From contig NZ_QPER01000001.1 in assembly GCF_009455635.1 (NCBI RefSeq), positions 682,001-746,000 of the forward strand: a DNA stretch of 64,000 nucleotides, given 5' to 3'. The notes under the pieces were generated by a model. It worked only from the letters and a program-made list of their open reading frames with translations, was not told where the DNA came from and did not search any database. Source of the stretch: Paraburkholderia agricolaris. GTDB taxonomy: Bacteria > Pseudomonadota > Gammaproteobacteria > Burkholderiales > Burkholderiaceae. Below, in pieces: positions 25,370 through 35,558 of the stretch. How positions within the stretch are numbered: the first letter of the stretch is position 1; each line of letters opens with the position of its first letter. The position numbers were made by a program, and so were the translations under genes.

Positions 25370-27541
25370 TTATTCGTTGCGCGCGGCGTCTTCCGGGGTG
25401 TTTTCCGAACCATTGCCGGTGGCCTTGCCGGTACCGTCGCGCGAGGCGGTCTGGAGCGCGCGCAGTTCGTCGACGGGGATATGGCAGCGGATGCGATGCG
25501 CGGACGCTTGGGCAGACTCGCCGCTGCCGGCTTCAAGGAAGGGCGGATCTTGCTGCTCGCAGATCGCACCGAGCTTGCGCGGGCAGCGCGTATGGAACAC
25601 GCACCCGGAAGGCGGCGTGGCGGCGCTCGGCAGATCGCCCGACAGGCGGATGCGGGCGTGGCTGTCGTGGGCGTCGAGTGTCGGCACTGAGGACAGAAGC
25701 GCTTCCGTATAAGGATGATGCGGCCCACCGAAGACCGCGGCCGCCGGTCCGATCTCCAGTAGCCGGCCGAGGTACAGCACCGCGATGCGATCCGACAGAT
25801 AGCGCACTACGTGCAGATCGTGTGAAATGAACACGTAGCTCACGCCGCGCTCGCGTTGCAGATCGGCGAGTAGATTGAGAATCGCGGCCTGCACGGAGAC
25901 GTCGAGCGCGGAGGTGGGTTCGTCGCAGACCACCACGCGCGGCTCACCGGCAAACGCGCGCGCGATCGCCACGCGCTGCTTGAGTCCACCGGACAACTGG
26001 CGCGTGCGCGAGCCGAGATAGCGCTCGGGCAAGCGCACAGCGGCCGTCAAGGTGGCGAGCCGTTCGTCGATCGCGGCGCCGCGCAAGGCGGTGAGGCGCG
26101 ACAACGCGCGGCCGATCAGGCGCTTCACCGAATGCGCGCGATTGAGTGCCGAGTCCGGATTCTGAAACACGATCTGCAAGGACTTGACCTGCTCGTCGTT
26201 GCGTCGCGTGACGCGCGCGGCGAGTGGCGTGCCGTCGAGTTCGAGCACGCTGCCCGGGTCCGGTGTCAGCAGGCCCAGCATCAGTTTCGCGAGCGTCGTC
26301 TTGCCGCTGCCGGATTCGCCGACAAGACCGAGCGTTTCGCCACTGGCGAGGTCGATCGAGACATCGTCGACGGCGCGCAGCGGGGCGCCGGACACGTGGA
26401 ACGTCTTCGAGAGTTTTTCCGCGCGCAGCACGAGAGAAGGGCGTTCGCCGTCGCGCGACGCGCCAACATGCAGCGGCAATCCCTCCACGGCCGCACGCGG
26501 CAATTCGGTTGCGCGCTCGTGATAATGGCAGCGCGACATCTGATCGCCGTGCGCGGCGCTCACCCGGTATGGCGGTGGTGCTTCACGACGGCAGCGGTCG
26601 TCTGCGAGGCGGCAACGGTCCGCGTAAATGCAGCCTTGTGTGACCGAACCCGGCGAGGGCAGATGGCCCGCGATGGTGTCGAGCCGCTCGGTATCCTTGC
26701 TGCGCCCCGCGCCGGGCAAACAGCGCAGCAGTCCAACCGTATAGGGATGACGTGGCCGGGCGAACACGTCCTGGGTCGCGCCTTCCTCGACCAGCTTGCC
26801 CGCATACAGCACGCCGACACGCTCGCACATGCGCCCGATCACCGCGAGATTGTGGCTGATGAACAGCACGGCGGTGCCGAGTTCCGCGCGCAGTTGCGCC
26901 ACGAGGTCGAGCACTTCCGCTTCGACGGTGGCGTCGAGCCCGGTGGTCGGTTCGTCGAGAATCAGCAGCGCCGGGTCCGAGGCGAGCGCCATCGCGATCA
27001 CCACGCGCTGCTGCATGCCGCCCGACAACTGATGCGGGTAGCTGTCCATCACGCGCTCGGGTGAGGCGATGCGCACACGCTGCAGAATCTCGACCGTGCG
27101 CTGCACCGCTTCTTCACGTGAGACTCCGGCCGCTTCGAAGGCTTCCGTGACTTGCCGCGCAATCGTCAGTGACGGATTCAATGCGCGCCCAGGGTCCTGA
27201 TAGACCATCGAAATCGCGTTCGCGCGCATCGTGCGCAAGGCGTCGGCGTCGAGCTTCTGTACGTCCTGACCGGCGATGACGATCTTGCCCGCCTTCACCT
27301 TGCCGTTGCGCGGCAAATAGCGCAGCGCTGCCATTGCGACCGTCGATTTACCGCAACCCGATTCGCCGACGAGACCATACGCTTCACCGCGCCGCACGCG
27401 AAACGAGATGTCCTGCAACACTTCGCGATCGCGTCCGCGCATCCGGTACGTGACCGTCAGGCCCACCACGGTCAGCGCATCTGTACGATCGCTCTTCGAC
27501 ACGTCGAAAGCCGGGAACGAGGCGGGCGGCGGGCCGTTCAT
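25370..27541 (-). CDS. Fused double ATPase of peptide/nickel-type ABC importer
   Basis: 723 residues: two complete ABC domains in one chain, as in GsiA-type or fused DppD-DppF proteins. The first has Walker A GESGCGKST, signature LSGGMQQR and Walker B LLILDEPTTGLD. The second has GESGSGKTT, LSGGLKQR and VVVCDEPTSALD. Each half is followed by an oligopeptide-transporter C-terminal motif with Cys-rich GCIYADRC and GCVFHTRCP. It powers import through the two permeases upstream; its ATG overlaps the stop of the second permease (ATGA). Confidence 0.93.
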   Translation of the reverse strand: MNGPPPASFPAFDVSKSDRTDALTVVGLTVTYRMRGRDREVLQDISFRVRRGEAYGLVGESGCGKSTVAMAALRYLPRNGKVKAGKIVIAGQDVQKLDADALRTMRANAISMVYQDPGRALNPSLTIARQVTEAFEAAGVSREEAVQRTVEILQRVRIASPERVMDSYPHQLSGGMQQRVVIAMALASDPALLILDEPTTGLDATVEAEVLDLVAQLRAELGTAVLFISHNLAVIGRMCERVGVLYAGKLVEEGATQDVFARPRHPYTVGLLRCLPGAGRSKDTERLDTIAGHLPSPGSVTQGCIYADRCRLADDRCRREAPPPYRVSAAHGDQMSRCHYHERATELPRAAVEGLPLHVGASRDGERPSLVLRAEKLSKTFHVSGAPLRAVDDVSIDLASGETLGLVGESGSGKTTLAKLMLGLLTPDPGSVLELDGTPLAARVTRRNDEQVKSLQIVFQNPDSALNRAHSVKRLIGRALSRLTALRGAAIDERLATLTAAVRLPERYLGSRTRQLSGGLKQRVAIARAFAGEPRVVVCDEPTSALDVSVQAAILNLLADLQRERGVSYVFISHDLHVVRYLSDRIAVLYLGRLLEIGPAAAVFGGPHHPYTEALLSSVPTLDAHDSHARIRLSGDLPSAATPPSGCVFHTRCPRKLGAICEQQDPPFLEAGSGESAQASAHRIRCHIPVDELRALQTASRDGTGKATGNGSENTPEDAARNE

Positions 27542-28416
27542 CGGTCGAGCACTCCTTGCACGCTATCGGCGATCAGATTCACGCCGACCACCAGCGAGGC
27601 GATGGCGCCGGCCGCGAACACGACGGTCCACCACGCACCGCCCGCCATCAGCGTGTACGACTCGGACAGCGCGAGCCCCCAGTCGGCGGAAGGCGGTTGA
27701 ATGCCGAAGCCGAGAAACGACAGCGTCGCGACCGCAAAAATGGCATAGCCGAGCCGCACGGTCGCCTCGACGATGATCGGCGGCAACACGTTCGGCAGAA
27801 TCTCCGCGAACATGATGTACGGCGCGCGCTCGCCGCGTAGTTGCGCGGCGGCGACGTAGTCCAGATGCCGTTCGGCAAACACGGCGGCGCGTACCGTGCG
27901 CGCGGTGATCGGCGTGAAGGTGATGCCGATCACGAGAATCACGGTGAAGTTCGATGCGCCGACCGCGGCGAGCGCGAGCAACGCGACGATCACGAGCGGC
28001 AGCGCGAGCACGGCGTCGATCGCGCGGCCCACGATATTGTCGACCCAGCCCTCGAAGTAGCCGACGATCAAACCGAGGGCGGTTCCGGCAACCGTGCCAA
28101 GCAGGGTCGCCAAGGGCGCGATGGTCAGAATGTCGCGCGCGCCGACGATCACGCGCGAGAACACGTCGCGGCCGAGCTGATCGGTGCCGAACCAATGCGT
28201 GCTGTCAGGCGGCATCAGCGAGTTGAGCGGATCGGAGGCGTAGGGATCGATCCGTACGATCCATTGCCCGGCGATCGCGCATACGATCCACCATCCGACG
28301 ATCAACACGCCGATCACGAACGTAGGTGAGCGCAGCAGCACGCGCAACTGGTCGAAGCGCGGTTCGCCGGCCGGACGTGGCGTGGGTGGCGCGGCCGGTG
28401 GAACGATGGTGCTCAT
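27538..28416 (-). CDS. ABC importer permease, DppC type
   Basis: 292 residues. Inner-membrane permease with an OppC N-terminal segment (FGTDQLGRDVFSRVIVGAR) and the binding-protein-dependent transport motif around EILPNVLPPIIVEATVRLGYAI. The ATG overlaps the preceding permease stop by 4 bases, and its own stop overlaps the ATPase start. Substrate most likely oligopeptides or a related small compound. Confidence 0.92.
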   Translation of the reverse strand: MSTIVPPAAPPTPRPAGEPRFDQLRVLLRSPTFVIGVLIVGWWIVCAIAGQWIVRIDPYASDPLNSLMPPDSTHWFGTDQLGRDVFSRVIVGARDILTIAPLATLLGTVAGTALGLIVGYFEGWVDNIVGRAIDAVLALPLVIVALLALAAVGASNFTVILVIGITFTPITARTVRAAVFAERHLDYVAAAQLRGERAPYIMFAEILPNVLPPIIVEATVRLGYAIFAVATLSFLGFGIQPPSADWGLALSESYTLMAGGAWWTVVFAAGAIASLVVGVNLIADSVQGVLDR

Positions 28417-29423
28417 TCGGCGCTCCTCACTCGCAACCGCGGATTGAGCAGCACATGCAGCGCATCGGCGACGAGATTGGCGACGGTGTAGACCACACCG
28501 ATCGTCAGCACGCCTGCTTCGAGCATGGGGAAGTCTTTGGCCTTGGCGGCGTTGTAGATCAACGAGCCGATGCCTTGGTAGTGGAACAGCGTCTCGACCA
28601 CCACGAGACCACCGATCATGTAGCCGAGCTGCGTTGCGGCCACGGTGATGGTCGGCAGCAATGCATTGCGCAATACATGCCGCCAGATCACGGTGCGGCG
28701 CGGCAGGCCTTTGAGGATCGCGGTGCGGGTGTAGTCCGCATCGAGTGCTTCGACGGTGCCCGCACGCGCCATCCGCGCGATGTAGCCGAAAAACACCAGC
28801 ACCAGCGGCAGCACCGGCAAAATCAGATGCCGCAGTTGTTCGAGCGCGCCCGCTTCCGGCGGATACGACGCTTCGATCGGCAGCCAGCGCAGCCACACGC
28901 CGAACACCAGAATCAGCACGATCGACGAGACGAACTCCGGCACCACGGTGGCCGACAAACCGGCGATGCTGATGGTGCGATCGAGCCAGCGGCCGGCATG
29001 CATGGCCGACCACACACCGCCCGCAATGCCGAGCGGAACGACGACGATAAACGCGAGCAGGCCAAGCTTGGCCGAATGCGCCAGCGCGTCGGCGATAAAC
29101 GGCCCAACCGGCTCGCGGTACGCATAGGAGAGCCCCATGTCGCCGCGCACGAAATGCGAGATCCACTCCACGTATTGCGTCATGAGCGGACGGTCCGCGC
29201 CGAGCTGGTGATTGAGCGCGGCGACCGCGCGCGCATCGGCGAGTGGCCCGAGCACCGCACGGCCGATATCGCCCGGCAGCAGCTGGCCGCCCGCGAACAC
29301 GATCACCGACAGCAGCCACAACGTGATCAACGACAAACCAAGCCGCGTTGCCAGAAATCGCACGACGCGGCCGGCGTTGCCGCTCGACACCGGGGAGGCG
29401 GAAGGGGTCACCGTGGTCGACAT
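28413..29423 (-). CDS. ABC importer permease, DppB type
   Basis: 336 residues. Typical DppB layout: TM1, then PLADARAVAALNHQLGADRPL in the first loop, and the EAA motif RHVLRNALLPTITVAATQLG near the end. It begins 37 bases after the binding-protein gene on the same strand and is translationally coupled to the next permease. Confidence 0.92.
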   Translation of the reverse strand: MSTTVTPSASPVSSGNAGRVVRFLATRLGLSLITLWLLSVIVFAGGQLLPGDIGRAVLGPLADARAVAALNHQLGADRPLMTQYVEWISHFVRGDMGLSYAYREPVGPFIADALAHSAKLGLLAFIVVVPLGIAGGVWSAMHAGRWLDRTISIAGLSATVVPEFVSSIVLILVFGVWLRWLPIEASYPPEAGALEQLRHLILPVLPLVLVFFGYIARMARAGTVEALDADYTRTAILKGLPRRTVIWRHVLRNALLPTITVAATQLGYMIGGLVVVETLFHYQGIGSLIYNAAKAKDFPMLEAGVLTIGVVYTVANLVADALHVLLNPRLRVRSAE

Positions 29424-29460
29424 CGTGCGCTCCCGTCAAAGAAGTGCCGTGCGCTCAACA

Positions 29461-31125
29461 TTACGCGCTCAACACCGCGCGATCGAAATAGAGTTGCGCG
29501 AGCGCGGTGAAGCGTACGCCGTTCACGCCCTTGCGCATGGCGATCAGTTGATCGTAAAAGAACGGGATGATCACGGGCGTTTCGTCGAGCAACAAGGTCT
29601 GGATCTGTCCGGAAATCTTCCGCTGCGAGCTCAGATCGATCGCCGCGACGAATTGCGCAACCAGTTGATCGTACTGCGGGTTCCGGAAGTGCGCGGCGTT
29701 CCATGTGCCGGTGCTGGTGAGCGGCGCGTTCAGGAACACATTCGGCACGCCGCGATGGCCGTAATCGGTGATGCCGAGCGGCGAGTCGAGCCAATCCGAT
29801 TTGCCCGGCGTGCCCGCGCCGTAGTACAGCGACTGGCTTTCCACTTTCAGATTGATGCGCACGCCGATCGCCTTCGCCGCGTTCTGCACGACCACCGCGA
29901 GATCGGGAATCTCCATGTACTTTTCGGTGGTCAGCGTGACGTCGAAACCGTTCGGCACACCCGCTTGCGCGAGCAGTTGCTTTGCTTTCGCGATGTCGAT
30001 CCTGCGTTGTGCGACGCCGGCGTCGGAAGACGGAAACACCGGTGCGAACGGGCTGTCGTTGCCGAGTTGCGCGCGGCCCTTGAACAGACCCCGCACGAGC
30101 ACGTCGCGATCGAGCGACAACGCCATTGCCTGGCGCACACGCTTGTCCTTGAACAACGGGCTGTCGTTGCGCATGTGAATCTGGCGATGCGCGCTCGACT
30201 TCACACCGACTGCCTTGTAGTCCGGATTGTTCAGAATGCCGGCGCCACCCTGCACGGTGAAGGTGCCCATCACGTCGGCCTGATGACCTTGCAGTGCAAG
30301 CAATTGAGCCTGTTCGTCGGCATAGAAGGAGAACTGTACGCGTTGCGGTAACGCTTTGTCGCCCCAGTAATCCGGATTGCGCACGAACGATGCACCGACC
30401 TTCGCCTGATACTTTTCGAGCTTGAACGGGCCGGTGCCGATGAAGCTCTTTTCATAACCACCCGCATAGTTCGCGGGCAGGATCACTGCGTTGTAATTGT
30501 CGGAGGAAACGTAGTACGGGAAGTTGCCGTTCGGAGCATCGAGGTGGAAGGCGACCGTGTGCTCGTCGACCACTTTCGCGCCGCCTTTCGACAACACGCC
30601 CTTGAGCACCGACAGCGCCGCCGAACCGCTGGCCGGATCGGCGAGACGATCGAAAGTGGCGACGACATCTTTGGCGGTGAATGCCTGGCCGTCGTGGAAT
30701 TTGACGTTCGGCCGCAGCTTGAAAGTCCACACGTCGCCTTTGTCGTTCGGCTTCCACGACAAGGCGAGCGCGGGCTTCAGCACGAGCTTTTCGCCGTCGT
30801 CGTCGATCAGGAATTCGCCGGTCTGGTTCAGCAGCGCGAGACTCGCGGCATCGGTCACGGTGAGCGGATCGACCGCACCGGCCGGCGTCAGGTGGGCCAC
30901 GCGGATCGTCTGGTTAGACGGGCCCGGCGCGCCTTGTGCGCGTGCCAGCGGCGCATTCAGCACGCCGCCGCCGGCCAGCGATAAACCGATCACGCCGGCA
31001 TAGCGCAGCAGATCGCGGCGCGTGATGCGGCCGGCGATGAATTCGTCGATAGCGTGGTTGCCGTAGGCGTCGGCGGTGTGGCGGGCCAGGTCGAGTCCGG
31101 AAAGTCGATCCGCGGGAGTCTTCAT
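29461..31125 (-). CDS. ABC importer substrate-binding protein (SBP family 5) with Tat signal
   Basis: 554 residues from the ATG at 31125. An unusual ~33-residue leader precedes a twin-arginine motif TRRDLLR (Arg36-Arg37), a hydrophobic stretch and a likely cleavage after ARA near residue 63. The mature part is a family 5 periplasmic binding protein (WTFKLRPNVKFHDG, FIGTGPFKLEKYQ). It is the first gene of the importer operon. Tat export suggests it folds before secretion. Substrate not determinable from sequence. Confidence 0.9.
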   Translation of the reverse strand: MKTPADRLSGLDLARHTADAYGNHAIDEFIAGRITRRDLLRYAGVIGLSLAGGGVLNAPLARAQGAPGPSNQTIRVAHLTPAGAVDPLTVTDAASLALLNQTGEFLIDDDGEKLVLKPALALSWKPNDKGDVWTFKLRPNVKFHDGQAFTAKDVVATFDRLADPASGSAALSVLKGVLSKGGAKVVDEHTVAFHLDAPNGNFPYYVSSDNYNAVILPANYAGGYEKSFIGTGPFKLEKYQAKVGASFVRNPDYWGDKALPQRVQFSFYADEQAQLLALQGHQADVMGTFTVQGGAGILNNPDYKAVGVKSSAHRQIHMRNDSPLFKDKRVRQAMALSLDRDVLVRGLFKGRAQLGNDSPFAPVFPSSDAGVAQRRIDIAKAKQLLAQAGVPNGFDVTLTTEKYMEIPDLAVVVQNAAKAIGVRINLKVESQSLYYGAGTPGKSDWLDSPLGITDYGHRGVPNVFLNAPLTSTGTWNAAHFRNPQYDQLVAQFVAAIDLSSQRKISGQIQTLLLDETPVIIPFFYDQLIAMRKGVNGVRFTALAQLYFDRAVLSA

Positions 31126-31506
31126 CGATGGAGTATCCAGTCCGTTCTGTTGTCGGTTCTGAAGGGCCGCGCCGGATGCGCGCGGCAGGGTAGCGGGTTT
31201 GCGATGACGCAACGCGGTTTCAGTGTAAGCGATTGCCTGCGGATTCGGCGCGCCTGCAAGGGCGCGGGGGGCCGGTTTCGCGGATAAAAGAGCCCCCGTG
31301 TATCGTCGGGACAACGCTCGATGCATGCTGCGCAGCGCCCGGCCACGGATCGTATGGCGCGCTTCCTGCGCGAGGCCGATGCCGTAGCGCAGGAAGCGCT
31401 GCTGCGATGGCATCCTTACCGATCAGGCCGGTACCGGCGAGTTGGATTTACCGCGCGCCGGGGGCGGGCCACTGGCACGACACGCGAGACGGCGCGGACA
31501 AGAGAT
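31126..31506. other. Intergenic region, importer operon promoter expected
   Basis: No gene or strong repeat is seen. The importer operon reads leftward from 31125, so its promoter should be here. Confidence 0.4.
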
Positions 31507-32022
31507 TCAATGTTCGTGCGGATGTTTGTGAATCGGATCGACCCAGAAGACCGTTTCCGGTGCTTCCACCGCGTCGATGTTCAGATTTACCACCACGGCC
31601 TCATTGTCGCTGCGTACCAGCACGCATTCGAGCGGCTCGTCGGTACTCGCGTTGATTTCCTGATGCGGCACATAGGGCGGCACGAAGATGAAATCGCCCG
31701 GGCCGGCCTCGGCTGTGAACTCCAGATGTTCGCCCCAGCGCATGCGGGCCTGGCCTCGCACGACGTAAATCACGCTTTCGAGCGCGCCGTGATGGTGCGC
31801 GCCGGTCTTTGCATTCGGATGGATCGTCACGGTGCCGGCCCAGATTTTCTGCGCCCCGACCCGTGCCGCATTGATCGCCGCCGCCCGATTCATACCGGGC
31901 GTTTGCGCGGTATTGCTGTCGAGCTGGTCGGCCTTGATGACCTTCACGCCGTGCTCGCGCCAGTCGACCGGTGCCGACGGGTGCTCGTCCTTGTAATGCG
32001 GGTGTTCGTGATCCTGGCTCAT
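31507..32022 (-). CDS. Cupin-domain protein
   Basis: 171 residues from the ATG at 32022, preceded by GAGGAGA. A His-rich N-terminus (DHEHPHYKDEH) leads to a single cupin: motif 1 HHHGALESVIYVVRGQARM with metal-ligand His and Glu, and motif 2 PGDFIFVPPYVPHQ. Ends in HKHPHEH. Cytoplasmic metal-binding protein of unknown substrate, possibly an isomerase or dioxygenase-like enzyme. Divergent from the carbonic anhydrase gene. Confidence 0.85.
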   Translation of the reverse strand: MSQDHEHPHYKDEHPSAPVDWREHGVKVIKADQLDSNTAQTPGMNRAAAINAARVGAQKIWAGTVTIHPNAKTGAHHHGALESVIYVVRGQARMRWGEHLEFTAEAGPGDFIFVPPYVPHQEINASTDEPLECVLVRSDNEAVVVNLNIDAVEAPETVFWVDPIHKHPHEH

Positions 32023-32254
32023 GGTGTGTCTCCTCGTGGGCGGCCGTCCGGGTGCTGGGCACGTCGCCTTGCGGCATTTTTGCACGTTCAGAAACAGGCG
32101 TGTGGCTCGCCGATGCGTGCGTTCGCATTTTCCGAACCCGCCCGGAACCCTTGTCGTTTGTCTCGTGCGGGCTGCTTTTACGAGTAGTCCGATAGCGCCG
32201 CCGCATGCGCTAACGCAGGCTGGCGCTCTGTCAATTTTCAAGGGTTTAACCACC

Positions 32255-33022
32255 ATGAAGCAGATTAAACGATTGTCCGGTGGCGTGTTGCTATGCATGG
32301 CCTTTGCCGCGTCCAGCGCCTGGGCCGAACCCGGCCACGAATGGGGCTACAGTGGCGACCACGGCCCTGCTCACTGGGGGGCAATCAGCAAAGACTTTCA
32401 TGCTTGCGAAAGCGGCCGCGCTGAATCGCCGATCAATATCGAAAGTGCGAAGAAGGCGCCCGCCGATATGCCCAGGCTGAAAATCAACTACCAGCCGCTG
32501 CCCATCGACATTTCCAACACCGGGCACTCCGTACAGTTCAACGCGGCACCGGGCACGGATAGCATTTCGCTTGGTGGCCGTGCCTACCAACTGGTCCAGT
32601 TCCACTTTCACGCACCGGGTGAAGAGCGCTTCGCCGGCAACGCAAGCGTGATGGATGCTCACTTCGTTCACCGTGCCGACGATGGCAAACTGCTCGTACT
32701 CGCGGTTCAGTTCAAACTCGGGGCGCAAGCCAATCCGGTTATTCAGGCCTTGCTGGATCGTATCCCTCATGAGAAGGGCGCTGAGCTGGTGGCGAGTGGC
32801 GTCGCGATCAACCCGCTCGACCTGCTGCCGGGGAATCCCGGTTACTACACCTATAGCGGCTCGCTGACCACGCCGCCTTGCTCGGAAGGGGTGACCTGGA
32901 TCGAGTTCAAGGAACCCGTCACGATCACGCCGCAGCAACTGCACGCGATGGAGGCGTTCTATCACGGCAATCAACGCCCTGTGCAAGCGCTTAACGGTCG
33001 CGATATCTGGGACGTCGAGTGA
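32255..33022 (+). CDS. Periplasmic alpha-class carbonic anhydrase
   Basis: 255 residues. Signal peptide (MKQIKRLSGG...SSAWA) then a full alpha-CA domain. The zinc His ligands lie in QFHFHAP and DAHFVH, and SLTTPPCSEGVTW is the conserved substrate-pocket loop. AAGGG precedes the ATG. Converts CO2 to bicarbonate in the periplasm. Ends just before a strong bidirectional terminator. Confidence 0.95.
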   Translation: MKQIKRLSGGVLLCMAFAASSAWAEPGHEWGYSGDHGPAHWGAISKDFHACESGRAESPINIESAKKAPADMPRLKINYQPLPIDISNTGHSVQFNAAPGTDSISLGGRAYQLVQFHFHAPGEERFAGNASVMDAHFVHRADDGKLLVLAVQFKLGAQANPVIQALLDRIPHEKGAELVASGVAINPLDLLPGNPGYYTYSGSLTTPPCSEGVTWIEFKEPVTITPQQLHAMEAFYHGNQRPVQALNGRDIWDVE

Positions 33023-33072
33023 TTCGCCGGCACGTGAAGCGTGCCGGTATTCACGATCCCCGCGCCACGGTG

Positions 33073-33108
33073 AAAAAAAAGCCCGTCCAAAAAAAGACGG
33101 GCTTTTTT
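33073..33108. terminator. Bidirectional intrinsic terminator (carbonic anhydrase / fusA)
   Basis: GCCCGTC (33081-33087) pairs with GACGGGC (33096-33102), flanked by A8 on the left and T6 on the right. It therefore works for both converging genes. Confidence 0.92.
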
Positions 33109-33152
33109 GCTTCAGTCTGGGTGGCCGCACATTGCGTGCAGCTACCTCGTGC

Positions 33153-35258
33153 TTACTTCTGCTTCGAGCTGATCACGGCTTCCGCGACGTTGTTCGGCGT
33201 TTCCGCGTAGTGCTTGAACTCCATCGTGTAGGTCGCGCGGCCTTGCGTGGCTGAACGCAGCGACGTCGAATAGCCGAACATCTCCGCGAGCGGCACTTCG
33301 GCGCGCACCAGCTTGCCGCCACCGCCGGCGATGTCTTCCATGCCCTGCACCATGCCGCGACGGCTCGACAGATCGCCCATCACGTTGCCCATGAAGTCTT
33401 CCGGCGTTTCCACTTCGACGGCCATCATCGGTTCGAGCAACACGGGCCTTGCCTTGCGCATCGCATCCTTGAAGGCCATCGAACCGGCCATGCGGAAGGC
33501 GTTTTCGTTCGAGTCGACGTCGTGGTACGAACCGAAGGTCAGTGTCACTTTCACGTCGACCACCGGATAGCCCGCCAGCACGCCGGCCTTCAGCGTTTCC
33601 TGAATGCCCTTGTCGACCGCCGGAATGTATTCACGTGGAATCACGCCACCCTTGATCGCGTCGACGAACTCGTAGCCTTTGCCTTGCGCCGACGGCTCGA
33701 GCGTAATCACCGCGTGGCCGTACTGGCCACGGCCGCCCGACTGCTTGACGAACTTGCCTTCGACATCTTCGACCTTGTTGCGCACCGTTTCGCGGTAAGC
33801 CACCTGCGGCTTGCCGACGGTCGCCTCGACGCCGAACTCGCGCTTCATCCGGTCGACCAGAATTTCCAGGTGCAACTCGCCCATCCCGGAGATGATCGTC
33901 TGGCCGGATTCTTCATCCGTCTGCACGCGGAACGACGGGTCTTCCTGCGCGAGACGATTGAGCGCGATGCCCATCTTCTCCTGATCGACCTTGGTCTTCG
34001 GCTCGACGGCCTGCGAAATCACCGGTTCCGGGAAGATCATCCGTTCGAGAATGATCACGTGCTGCGGATCGCACAGCGTGTCGCCGGTGGTCGCTTCCTT
34101 CAGGCCGACTGCCGCGGCGATGTCGCCTGCGTAGACTTCCTTGATTTCCTTGCGCTCGTTCGCATGCATCTGCAGGATCCGGCCAAGGCGCTCCTTCTTC
34201 TCCTTGACCGCGTTGTAGACGGTGTCGCCCGAATTCACCACGCCCGAATACACGCGGAAGAAGATCAGCTGGCCGACGAACGGGTCGGTCATGATCTTGA
34301 AGGCGAGCGCCGAGAACGGATCGTCGTCGCGCGGATGACGCTCGATTTCCCTGTCGTGTTCGTCGTGGCCTGTGATGGCGGGCACATCGACCGGCGACGG
34401 CAGATAGTCGATCACCGCGTCGAGCATGGCCTGCACGCCCTTGTTCTTGAACGCGCTGCCACACAGCATCGGCACGATCTCGTTGGCGATGGTGCGCACA
34501 CGGATGCCGTGCTTGATTTCCTCTTCGGTCAGCGTTCCGCCGTGCAGGTATTTGTCGAGCAGTTCCTCGTTCGCTTCAGCGGCGGCCTCGACCATCTTGT
34601 CGTGCCATTCCTTCGCGGTATCCGCGAGTTCCGCCGGGATGTCGCGATACTCGAACTTGATCCCCTGGTTCTCTTCGTCCCAGTAGATCGCCTTCATCTT
34701 GACGAGGTCGACCACACCCTGGAAATGGTCTTCCGCGCCGACCGGAATCTGGATCGGCACCGCGACGCCCTTCAGGCGATCGCCGATCTGCCGCTGCACG
34801 CGAAAGAAGTCCGCGCCAACCCGGTCCATCTTGTTGACGAACGCGATGCGCGGCACCTTGTACTTGTTCGCCTGGCGCCACACGGTTTCGGATTGCGGCT
34901 GCACGCCGCCGACCGAGTCGTACACCATGCACGCGCCGTCGAGCACGCGCATCGAGCGTTCCACTTCAATCGTGAAGTCGACGTGGCCCGGGGTGTCGAT
35001 GATGTTGATCCGGTGTTCGGGATAGTTGCCGGCCATGCCCTTCCAGAAGGCGGTGGTAGCCGCCGACGTGATGGTGATGCCGCGCTCCTGCTCCTGTTCC
35101 ATCCAGTCCATCGTCGCAGCACCGTCGTGAACCTCGCCGATCTTGTGGGTCACGCCTGTGTAGAACAGGATGCGTTCGGTGGTGGTGGTTTTGCCGGCGT
35201 CGATGTGAGCGCTAATGCCGATATTCCGGTAGCGCTCGATGGGAGTCTTGCGGGGCAC
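33153..35258 (-). CDS. fusA: Translation elongation factor G, second copy
   Basis: 701 residues, full length. GTPase motifs are [23 protein letters not shown] and [11 protein letters not shown]; domains II-V are intact through [22 protein letters not shown]. The start is GTG with a near-perfect AAGGAGG. It is not in the rpsL-rpsG-fusA-tuf operon, so it is probably the fusA2 paralogue found in many Burkholderia. Transcribed alone, with a hairpin in its leader (35295-35319). Confidence 0.95.
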   Translation of the reverse strand: MPRKTPIERYRNIGISAHIDAGKTTTTERILFYTGVTHKIGEVHDGAATMDWMEQEQERGITITSAATTAFWKGMAGNYPEHRINIIDTPGHVDFTIEVERSMRVLDGACMVYDSVGGVQPQSETVWRQANKYKVPRIAFVNKMDRVGADFFRVQRQIGDRLKGVAVPIQIPVGAEDHFQGVVDLVKMKAIYWDEENQGIKFEYRDIPAELADTAKEWHDKMVEAAAEANEELLDKYLHGGTLTEEEIKHGIRVRTIANEIVPMLCGSAFKNKGVQAMLDAVIDYLPSPVDVPAITGHDEHDREIERHPRDDDPFSALAFKIMTDPFVGQLIFFRVYSGVVNSGDTVYNAVKEKKERLGRILQMHANERKEIKEVYAGDIAAAVGLKEATTGDTLCDPQHVIILERMIFPEPVISQAVEPKTKVDQEKMGIALNRLAQEDPSFRVQTDEESGQTIISGMGELHLEILVDRMKREFGVEATVGKPQVAYRETVRNKVEDVEGKFVKQSGGRGQYGHAVITLEPSAQGKGYEFVDAIKGGVIPREYIPAVDKGIQETLKAGVLAGYPVVDVKVTLTFGSYHDVDSNENAFRMAGSMAFKDAMRKARPVLLEPMMAVEVETPEDFMGNVMGDLSSRRGMVQGMEDIAGGGGKLVRAEVPLAEMFGYSTSLRSATQGRATYTMEFKHYAETPNNVAEAVISSKQK

Positions 35259-35558
35259 GTGAACCTCCTTGAAATGGCGCGCCTGAAACGCTTGCCGGGC
35301 GACACGCTGTGCCGCCCGGGGAGCCTGTGTGCTGCTTTACTGAGAATACTAGGATAGCGCGTCGGCCCGTCTTTTGCAGGAATCTTGCCAGCCGCGTGTG
35401 ATGGCCTGCTGGCATGGCTCTCCGCCCGGCGCCAGGCATGGCCTGCTCCGCGTGGAACGCAAAAAAAGCCGGCACCTCGTGAAAGGCACCGGCTTTTCCG
35501 GACAGCGGCCGCTCGAGGAACGGCGGGGTGACGCCGTGGCGGCGCGCGTTTAGTGCGT
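35259..35558. other. fusA leader and DUF192 terminator region
   Basis: Contains the fusA ribosome binding site and a leader hairpin (CCGGGCG at 35295-35301, CGCCCGG at 35313-35319). The terminator of the DUF192 gene is also here. No gene is seen. Confidence 0.5.
35461..35498 (-). terminator. Intrinsic terminator after DUF192 gene
   Basis: On the minus strand an AAAGCCGG/CCGGCTTT stem with two internal mismatches ends in a run of seven T. Confidence 0.85.

Noticed and set aside
27538..29439. Single 633-residue permease
   Set aside because: The N-terminal half is a wrong-frame reading of the DppB-type gene. The true second permease starts at 28416 with an ATGA overlap.
33522..35357. Long plus-strand open frame opposite fusA
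   Set aside because: Antisense shadow of a highly conserved gene in GC-rich DNA; no domain or ribosome binding site.
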